NCBI GenBank assembly: GCA_028818385.1
Contig: JAPPNY010000167.1
Span: forward strand, 1-18,394
Source: Spirochaetaceae bacterium
GTDB lineage: Bacteria; Spirochaetota; Spirochaetia; SZUA-6; Bin103
Length of the DNA stretch: 18,394 nucleotides
Direction of reading: 5' to 3'
Translations under genes and position numbers: made by a program
Notes under the pieces: generated by a model
Database searches by the model: none
What the model was told of the DNA's origin: nothing
What the model saw: only the letters and a program-made list of their open reading frames with translations
Part shown: positions 10,629 through 14,722 of the stretch, in pieces
Numbering within the stretch: position 1 is the first letter of the stretch
Layout: every line of letters begins with the position of its first letter

Positions 10629-11066
10629 TCAATCGCCAGCACCCGGTGAGCCGGTTTCCGGCCGTTTCGGACGCGGGAGCTCGCGCCTGGCGTCCGTGAG
10701 CTCGCCCAGCACCTGAGCCAGCTCCTCCCGAAGGCCGGCGCGCAGTTCGCGCTGCAGCTTTATCGCCCACGCGGGTGCCGCCTCCTCGCCGGAGGCGGGA
10801 CGCTCTCGGACCGTCTGGCCCTCGTAGCCTCTGCGCGCACGGGCCGAGTCCGGCGTTCGTGGCGGTCCGACGTAGAACTCCAGCCCGAGCGCGGACGAGA
10901 CACGCTCCAGCGTGGTGCTCAGCGCGGCGCGTCCCTGCATGAGGCTGCGGAGCTGCCCGACGGGGATTCCGGTCCGGACGGAGAGCGGCCGCAGTCCCTC
11001 ACGTTCGACATGCAGCCGTACCGCGGAGCGGAGATGGTCCAGCCCCGATCGTGTCACATGTAACAC
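10629..11066 (-). CDS. XRE-like HTH transcriptional regulator, copy 1
   Basis: Probable DNA-binding repressor of 145 residues. A helix-turn-helix lies near residues 20-60 (LSVRTGIPVGQLRS, then TTLERVSSALGLEFYVGPPR). A charged linker follows, then a C-terminal amphipathic helix (WAIKLQRELRAGLREELAQV) that may dimerise. It is roughly 80% identical over the first 125 residues to the regulator at 12971-13408. The start is uncertain: the frame is open to TTG 11093. However, protein and DNA similarity to copy 2 begins just before GTG 11066, and the N-terminal helix needs little more than this. No candidate start has a clear Shine-Dalgarno, so a leaderless transcript is possible. The conserved palindrome 11048-11069 covers this start, which suggests autorepression. 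Divergent from the lipoprotein gene. Confidence 0.72.
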   Translation of the reverse strand: MLHVTRSGLDHLRSAVRLHVEREGLRPLSVRTGIPVGQLRSLMQGRAALSTTLERVSSALGLEFYVGPPRTPDSARARRGYEGQTVRERPASGEEAAPAWAIKLQRELRAGLREELAQVLGELTDARRELPRPKRPETGSPGAGD

Positions 11067-11069
11067 GAT
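11048..11069. promoter_or_regulatory. Operator-like palindrome, site 1 of copy 1
   Basis: A 22-base dyad in which 20 positions are symmetric. The core is GTGTCA-CATG-TAACAC (11051-11066), flanked by ATC and GAT. The identical 22 bases recur at 13390-13411, at the same place in the paralogous regulator. It covers the probable GTG start of the HTH gene. That the HTH protein binds here is inferred from position and symmetry. The alternative is that the DNA is conserved only because it encodes the residues IVLHVTR in both copies. Confidence 0.6.
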
Positions 11070-11102
11070 AGCGAAGACCCGAGCAGAAACCAACCGCGGG
11101 GG

Positions 11103-11131
11103 GTGACAGCGGTCGGAAGACGTGATACTGA
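11103..11131 (+). promoter_or_regulatory. Candidate divergent promoter of the lipoprotein gene
   Basis: GTGACA (11103-11108) and TACTGA (11126-11131) are 17 bases apart. They occupy exactly the positions, measured from site 1, of the better promoter TTGACG / TATGAA at 13445-13473 in the second module. Individually the hexamers are weak; the support comes from the matching geometry. The -10 region overlaps dyad site 2. Confidence 0.35.
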
Positions 11132-11137
11132 TAACAC
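11122..11137. promoter_or_regulatory. Operator-like dyad, site 2 of copy 1
   Basis: GTGATA-CTGA-TAACAC, with the same half-site pattern (GTGwyA, N4, TrwCAC) as site 1. Its centre is 71 bp from the centre of site 1, as in copy 2. It overlaps the candidate -10 region of the divergent promoter, so a bound regulator could block transcription of the lipoprotein gene. This is inference from sequence only. Confidence 0.45.
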
Positions 11138-11146
11138 ATGCGTGCG

Positions 11147-11164
11147 ATGTATGACACGGAGTAA
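11147..11164 (+). pseudogene. Vestigial start of a lost divergent gene
   Basis: ATG TAT GAC ACG GAG TAA reads M-Y-D-T-E-stop. It sits where the second module has ATG GAT GAC ACG ACG GAA (M-D-D-T-T-E), the start of the small HTH gene at 13488. The distance from site 1 to the ATG is 88.5 versus 87.5 bases. I infer that copy 1 once carried the same divergent gene and lost it. The match is short, so this is tentative. Confidence 0.35.
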
Positions 11165-11203
11165 CTCCCGCGCTCGAAAGGGTTGTCCGAGTGGACGCGG
11201 GAG
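11165..11203 (+). promoter_or_regulatory. Hairpin in the lipoprotein mRNA leader
   Basis: CTCCCGCG (11165-11172) pairs perfectly with CGCGGGAG (11196-11203). Inside it CTCG (11173-11176) pairs with CGAG (11188-11191), leaving a 4-base bulge and an 11-base loop. It lies in the roughly 130-base untranslated leader between the candidate promoter and the AAAGGAGG site of the lipoprotein gene. There is no T-tract after it, so it is not a standard terminator. It might affect mRNA stability or translation, or bind a protein. Confidence 0.45.
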
Positions 11204-11296
11204 AGCAATCCCGGTCGCGACGCAGGATCCTCCCTGTCTACGGCGCGCGGGGGTTTCAACGACCTGATCAGACGGCATCGACAAAGGAGGAGAACG

Positions 11297-12427
11297 ATGC
11301 GAATCACCAACAGATTGATAGCGACGGCAACCGCCTTGGCTGCTATCGGAGCAGTGCTTGCCGGCTGCACGTCCCCGGTTGCGCCGGACGTCAGGTTCTC
11401 GGCAGAGAAGTTGACGATCTCGCTGGCGATGATGGTCGTCGGCACACCGGTGACGGAGACGTTGCCAGAGGCCATGGGAGGCGAGGAGGATCTCGTATAC
11501 TCGCTCTCGGGGGCCGTCCCGGGGCTCACGTTTGATCCGGCAACCAGGGTGCTGAGCGGCACACCTACCACGCCGGGAACGTACCCCATGACCTACACGG
11601 CCAAGGACTCCGCGACCGGCGGCACCATGGAGTCGGTGACGTTCATGATCGTCGTGAACGCAAGGCCGCTGACGAACCAAGAGCGTATCCTTGGCACGTG
11701 GCAGAAGACATTCGATTGGTGGCACGAAGACGTCAACATAGGAACCTTCGTTGATGTTCTGACCTTCACGGAGACTCGATTCGTTTTCGTTCGATCTCAC
11801 TTTCTCATGGACGGATCATTCGAAGGTACATGGACTGAAGTCGGGACTTGGACCATCACCGATGAGGAAATCGTCCGCAAATGGTACCATAACCATGACG
11901 ATGACGACGAAACCGACGAGATCCTTGAAGAACTGCCGAAGCCCTATTGGCTGCTCAGCGATGATGACTTGGTTGTCAACCACTGGGCGGACAGCAGCGG
12001 CGAAGATATGGCTTTGGATAGGATGACTCGTGTTCCGGAGCTTCCGCCGGTCGGCGTTTGGATGATGAGGGAATGGGACAGTGACTCCGACCGGTATTTC
12101 ACCGAAACCATGACGTTGGCGTCTGACGGTGCGTTCACGTGGTCGGAGCAGCATCCAAACGGGACGTGGACACTTGCCGCCCAGTGGGAATTGGACGCAG
12201 GCAACTACTTCATCAACCTCAAGAACGCAACCGAGACATGGACGGAGACCGGGGAAGATCCGGTGCCGGACGACAGGACGAGCGAGGCAAGCTTCCTGCG
12301 CTTCGCCTATGCTCCCATGTCAAGCAGCGAGCCAGGGGAGCGCATGATCGCGGTATCGTATTGGCGCGACGAGCTTGATGAACGGCGCTACGGGAACTAC
12401 TGGCGCGAAATGACGCTTCAGCAATAG
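11297..12427 (+). CDS. Lipoprotein with a putative Ig-like (He_PIG) domain and two beta-rich repeats
   Basis: A 376-residue exported lipoprotein. The signal peptide has a positive start, a hydrophobic core and the lipobox LAGC, with the lipidated Cys24. Residues about 33-121 match the putative Ig domain found in cadherin-like surface proteins (LVYSLSGAVPGLTFDPATR, then LSGTPTTPGTYPMTY). Two Trp-rich segments follow, each opening alike: ILGTWQKTF (131-139) and PVGVWMMREW (251-260). They recall lipocalin-like beta-barrel repeats. A run HDDDDETDE (200-208) could bind cations. ATG 11297 has an excellent AAAGGAGG site six bases upstream, and the frame further upstream is untranslated leader. GC content is about 47% over 11701-11820 by my count, well below the flanking genes, hinting at transfer or fast evolution. 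Its function (adhesion, ligand binding, envelope) is unknown. Confidence 0.85.
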   Translation: MRITNRLIATATALAAIGAVLAGCTSPVAPDVRFSAEKLTISLAMMVVGTPVTETLPEAMGGEEDLVYSLSGAVPGLTFDPATRVLSGTPTTPGTYPMTYTAKDSATGGTMESVTFMIVVNARPLTNQERILGTWQKTFDWWHEDVNIGTFVDVLTFTETRFVFVRSHFLMDGSFEGTWTEVGTWTITDEEIVRKWYHNHDDDDETDEILEELPKPYWLLSDDDLVVNHWADSSGEDMALDRMTRVPELPPVGVWMMREWDSDSDRYFTETMTLASDGAFTWSEQHPNGTWTLAAQWELDAGNYFINLKNATETWTETGEDPVPDDRTSEASFLRFAYAPMSSSEPGERMIAVSYWRDELDERRYGNYWREMTLQQ

Positions 12428-12452
12428 CCGAAACGCTCGGCGGTCCGCCTCG

Positions 12453-12468
12453 GGGCTCTTGCCCTTTT
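12453..12468 (+). terminator. Short intrinsic terminator candidate after the lipoprotein gene
   Basis: GGGC (12453-12456), loop TCTT, GCCC (12461-12464), then TTTT (12465-12468), 26 bases after the lipoprotein stop. The 4-bp stem is short, but the placement and T-run suit the end of this transcript. Confidence 0.4.
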
Positions 12469-12648
12469 CGGACGCTGTTCCGACCCGTCAGTCGAGCCGG
12501 AGAAACCGGGAGCGGACCGGACAGCCATGCCGGCACTGGAGCGCTCACCGGCGGCGGCCTGCGAGCGGCGAACCTGATCGAGTTCGCCGTTCGCAGGCGC
12601 GCTTACGGAGCGACTCGGCGAAGCGTTCTCTACGAGGTCGTGGCGGAA

Positions 12649-12895
12649 CGGCATCCACGGGTCGGGCGAGGATCAACGCGCCCGGCGGCGCTGGCGCTTC
12701 AACCGGCGCCGCGTCCCTGTCGGCGAACAAGGCCGAGAACTCCCGTTCATACTGCCACCGTTCCCGTCCCTGGTAGAGTACCAGCGGGACGATCAGCGGC
12801 AACCCTCGCTCGCCCCGTGGCGGCTCCGCCAGCGGAGCCAGACTTGGCGACAGCAGTTCAGCGTTCGCAGCGGCATCCACGGATCGGGCGAAGAC
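12649..12895. repeat. Pair of imperfect direct repeats from Rpn-type gene remnants
   Basis: About 24 bases beginning CGGCATCCACGG occur at 12649-12672 and again at 12871-12894, 222 bases apart, with two mismatches. Read on the minus strand both encode SSPDPWMP followed by L or F and R, a conserved piece of Rpn-family nucleases. So this stretch holds parts of two decayed Rpn copies in the same orientation. Confidence 0.6.
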
Positions 12896-12951
12896 CGATG
12901 CTCCAGGAGCACGTAGAGCAGGCCGGGCGTCCTGCGCTGACGTTCCGTGAG
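12700..12951 (-). pseudogene. Remnant of an Rpn-family recombination-promoting nuclease / putative transposase
   Basis: Two reading frames on the minus strand together recall the middle of an Rpn (YhgA-like, PD-(D/E)XK) protein. In one frame, 12951 down to about 12830, I see RTPGLLYVLLEHRSSPDPWM and then VWLRW. In the other, about 12815 to 12720, I see GLPLIVPLVLYQGRERWQY and then EFSALF. A frameshift near 12815-12830 separates them. The N-terminal catalytic part and the C-terminus are missing, so no working product is expected. Rpn proteins stimulate RecA-independent recombination and tend to spread as near-repeats. The rest of 12428-12970 holds only the second short remnant near 12649 and a terminator candidate. 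Confidence 0.6.
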
Positions 12952-12970
12952 GCCGGAGGGAGCCGGTTTC

Positions 12971-13408
12971 TCACTCGCCACTGCCCGCTGATTCGGTGGC
13001 CGGCGGGTTCGGACGAATGGAATCGGGCTTGGTGCCCGTGAGCTGGCGCAGTACCTCAGCCAAGTCCTGTCGAAGGCCGGCGCGCAGTTCGCGCTGCAGC
13101 TTCGCCGCCCACGCAGGTGGGGCTTCCACGCCGGGGCCGGGACGTTCGCGGACGGTGCGGCCCTCGTACCCTCTGCGGGTACGGGCCGACTCCGGCTTGC
13201 GTGGCGGTCCGATGTAGAACTCCAGACCGAGGGCGGACGAAACACGCTCCAGGGTCGTGCTCAGCGCGGCGCGTCCCTGGAGGATGCTGCGAAGCTGCCC
13301 GACGGGAACGCCGGTGCGGACAGAGAGTGGCCGGAGCCCCTCACGTTCGACGTGTTGCCGTACCGCGGAGCGGAGGAGATCCAGCCTCGATCGTGTCACA
13401 TGTAACAC
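12971..13408 (-). CDS. XRE-like HTH transcriptional regulator, copy 2
   Basis: Paralogue of the regulator at 10629-11066, with the same 145-residue length from the equivalent GTG start. The helix-turn-helix region (LSVRTGVPVGQLRSILQG, then TTLERVSSALGLEFYIGPPR) is nearly identical. The C-terminal helix (WAAKLQRELRAGLRQDLAEV) is conserved, and only the last 20 or so residues are unrelated. The frame is open to 13624, but similarity to copy 1 stops nine bases or so upstream of GTG 13408, and the upstream part overlaps the divergent small gene. The 22-bp palindrome shared with copy 1 covers the start. No clear Shine-Dalgarno is seen. Probably an autorepressor that also controls the divergent gene at 13488; this is inferred. 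Confidence 0.72.
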   Translation of the reverse strand: MLHVTRSRLDLLRSAVRQHVEREGLRPLSVRTGVPVGQLRSILQGRAALSTTLERVSSALGLEFYIGPPRKPESARTRRGYEGRTVRERPGPGVEAPPAWAAKLQRELRAGLRQDLAEVLRQLTGTKPDSIRPNPPATESAGSGE

Positions 13409-13411
13409 GAT
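13390..13411. promoter_or_regulatory. Operator-like palindrome, site 1 of copy 2
   Basis: The same 22 bases as 11048-11069, with core GTGTCA-CATG-TAACAC at 13393-13408. DNA similarity between the two modules falls away within about seven bases on the far side. Inside the gene the two copies differ at many positions, so complete identity here suggests selection on the DNA itself. Confidence 0.6.
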
Positions 13412-13444
13412 AGCGATGCTCCACCTGAACGACAACATGCGCGG

Positions 13445-13479
13445 TTGACGGGCCACTGCCCTCGTGTTATGAATAGCAT
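13445..13479 (+). promoter_or_regulatory. Promoter with overlapping operator-like dyad, copy 2
   Basis: TTGACG (13445-13450), a 17-base spacer and TATGAA (13468-13473) form a fair sigma-70-type promoter pointing at the small HTH gene. Dyad site 2, GTGTTA-TGAA-TAGCAT (13464-13479), covers the -10 box. Its second half-site is degenerate. Its centre is 71 bp from that of site 1, the same distance as in copy 1. The predicted transcript would begin within ten bases or so of ATG 13488, almost without a leader. Confidence 0.5.
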
Positions 13480-13487
13480 ACCGAGCT

Positions 13488-13837
13488 ATGGATGACACGA
13501 CGGAATGGCTATCGCGCCTGTGCGCGATCTTCGCCGCGCGTACCCGGCGCCGGCTGTCGACGGTGTCCCGTCTTGCGACCGGGAGCGGAGAGACGATCGC
13601 CCGCCTGAAGAGCGGACGCACCATAACGATCCGGCGCGCGGCGCGGGCGTTTCAGTACCTCTCCGACCACTGGCCCGACGACCAGGATGGCCTACCGAGA
13701 TTCCGCGGCCCAAGGCGGTTCTCGGCACGGCCCGCCCACGGCCGCGCCCGGGCGCCGTCCGTGATGAGGTCGCCACGAGCAAGATCGCAACGGACGTGGC
13801 AGTTGAGGAGGTGAGCAGCCATGCGCGGGTCCGTTGA
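13488..13837 (+). CDS. Small HTH-domain protein, probably frameshifted
   Basis: The first 65 residues look like a compact lambda-repressor-like DNA-binding domain: RRLSTVSRLATGSGETIARL, then TITIRRAARAFQYLSDHWP. After HWPDD the starting frame continues as an unlikely Arg-rich tail to 13814. The next frame gives GWPTEIPRPKAVLG and later KIATDVAVEEVSS, ending at TGA 13835-13837. Related proteins have a HWP...IPRP tail, so I infer a one-base loss at about 13677-13690 and give the repaired end. ATG 13488 follows the promoter at 13445-13473 and has no strong ribosome binding site, so it may be leaderless. It is divergent from regulator copy 2 and is probably under its control. It may be inactive. 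Confidence 0.5.
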
Positions 13838-13841
13838 GTTG

Positions 13842-13854
13842 AGGGGAGCAGGGA
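13842..13854 (+). repeat. Left arm of a 13-bp inverted repeat
   Basis: AGGGGAGCAGGGA occurs here and, inverted, at 14695-14707. Both arms read inward, like terminal inverted repeats, around an 866-bp block holding the polB fragment and hicBA. I find no flanking target-site duplication and no transposase, so it is not proven to be an element end. Confidence 0.4.
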
Positions 13855-13859
13855 CGCGA

Positions 13860-14124
13860 GGCAGCGGAAGGGCCCGGTACTTCTCCACCTCCATGCAAAG
13901 GGACTTTCGGTCGACGAGTTGCGGTCGCGCTGCCCGGCCGATACCTCGTCGATCACGAGCCGCAGGTAGTCGTCGACCGGATTGCCGGTGAAGTGAGCCG
14001 ACCGCCGGCCAATCCTACGTAGCGCTTGGTGGCGCCGCGCACAGGAGCGTAGCGGAGGCAGGTACAGCCGCTCGAACAGGGTCTCGGATTCCATCTGCAG
14101 TGCGCTGCACGCGCCAAGCCTGTG
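13860..14124 (-). pseudogene. Decayed fragment of DNA polymerase II (polB) 3' region
   Basis: Matches residues of about 594-707 of the intact polymerase at 14723-17083, in the same orientation. Shared pieces include TLFERL.LPPLRS, HFTG and PVDDYL.VI.EVSAG, with bases clearly alignable throughout. The fragment lacks 78 bp in frame: HFTG is followed directly by NPVDDYL, skipping 26 residues. The intact gene has the near-repeats GCCGGCGAA (15086-15094) and GCCGGTGAA (15164-15172) exactly at the ends of that deletion. Further single-base losses shift the frame, one near RDRQLV and others before HFTG. The catalytic motifs and the last 80 or so residues are absent. It cannot work as a polymerase. 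Confidence 0.85.
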
Positions 14125-14129
14125 AGACA

Positions 14130-14342
14130 CTACGCGTTCCGAAAGTCTTGCCAGTCGACTCCTAACTGTCGGATCGCGGCCCGAACCGTTCCCAGCTTCA
14201 GATCGCGACCACCCCAATCCGGGAGCACGGTCGCCCCGCCGGATACCGGATTGTGCCACTTGCGATGGGAACCGCCACCTCGTCGCTCGAGTTCCCGACA
14301 ACCAAGTACCGTCAGTTTCCGTGCTACATCTCGATACTTCAC
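14130..14342 (-). CDS. hicA: HicA-type mRNA interferase toxin
   Basis: A 70-residue HicA toxin with a dsRBD-like fold, expected to cleave mRNAs without needing the ribosome. The catalytic histidine is His26 in GGGSHRKW. The N-terminus KYRDVARKLTVLGC and the C-terminal LGTVRAAIRQLGVDW also fit the family. The GTG start overlaps the hicB stop by four bases (GTGA), so translation is probably coupled. Here the antitoxin gene comes first, the less common order. The gene is full length with no damage. Its stop lies about six bases from the decayed polB fragment. Confidence 0.9.
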   Translation of the reverse strand: MKYRDVARKLTVLGCRELERRGGGSHRKWHNPVSGGATVLPDWGGRDLKLGTVRAAIRQLGVDWQDFRNA

Positions 14343-14584
14343 GCGGTCGAGATCAGAGTCTCGAACCAGACCGGCCCACTTGTGTCCGGTATCTGCGTGC
14401 TCTGAGGCAGGGGCCGTCCGAGTTCCGCGTATAGCTCGATGACAGCGGCCAAGGCATCTCTGATGTTCTCCAACGTATCGCCAATCGTGTCACCTTCGGT
14501 TATCAATTCAGGCAACAAGGGAGACGTCACGGTGTAGCCGCCCTCGGGTTGCGGGGTCATGATGAGCGGTACTTTGTAGTCCAC
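14339..14584 (-). CDS. hicB: HicB-family antitoxin
   Basis: An 81-residue antitoxin with the partially degraded RNase H-like HicB fold. It starts MDYKVPLIMTPQPEGGYTV, then SPLLPELITEGDT, then a helix containing LENIRDALAAVIELY. It should bind HicA directly and block its active site. No separate C-terminal DNA-binding domain is evident, so any autoregulation may rely on the complex or on another factor. GTG 14584 has AAAGGAG six bases upstream. It lies first in the pair, behind a candidate promoter at 14632-14661. It is distinct from the orphan HicB-like gene at 8591. Confidence 0.9.
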   Translation of the reverse strand: MDYKVPLIMTPQPEGGYTVTSPLLPELITEGDTIGDTLENIRDALAAVIELYAELGRPLPQSTQIPDTSGPVWFETLISTA

Positions 14585-14631
14585 CAGCGGCTCCTTTCGT
14601 TCTCCTCGCGGCCGGTCGTGCGGAGGTGTCT

Positions 14632-14661
14632 ACGATATCCCTTCGGCACGTCGGTTGACAA
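14632..14661 (-). promoter_or_regulatory. Candidate promoter of hicBA
   Basis: On the minus strand, TTGTCA (14661-14656) and TATCGT (14637-14632) are separated by 18 bases, about 50 bases before the hicB GTG. The pair is a fair sigma-70-type match and would give a leader of about 40 bases carrying the AAAGGAG site. No obvious dyad operator is present. Confidence 0.45.
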
Positions 14662-14694
14662 CGAACGCAATGGTAGTAGACGGCAGTGGCTGGT

Positions 14695-14707
14695 TCCCTG
14701 CTCCCCT
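14695..14707 (-). repeat. Right arm of a 13-bp inverted repeat
   Basis: Reverse complement of 13842-13854 (AGGGGAGCAGGGA on the minus strand), 15 bases downstream of the polB stop codon and upstream of the hicBA promoter. Confidence 0.4.
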
Positions 14708-14722
14708 TTTGTGCATATGCCG

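Noticed and set aside
11142..11157. Third operator dyad GTGCGA-TGTA-TGACAC
   Set aside because: The counterpart in copy 2 (13483-13498) is poor and 19 rather than 20 bases from site 2, and the shared ATGACAC is better explained as coding sequence of the divergent gene start.
14022..14301. Coding region upstream of the polB fragment on the minus strand reaching 14301
   Set aside because: This part is antisense to nothing functional in that frame and overlaps hicA, which is complete in another frame.
14655..14682. Plus-strand promoter TTGACA with TAGACG
   Set aside because: It arises because GTTGACAAC and GTTGTCAAC are reverse complements, and nothing on the plus strand follows except antisense polB.
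13842..14707. Complete insertion sequence or MITE
   Set aside because: There are 13-bp inverted arms but no transposase and no target-site duplication, and the arms may be chance in GC-rich DNA.
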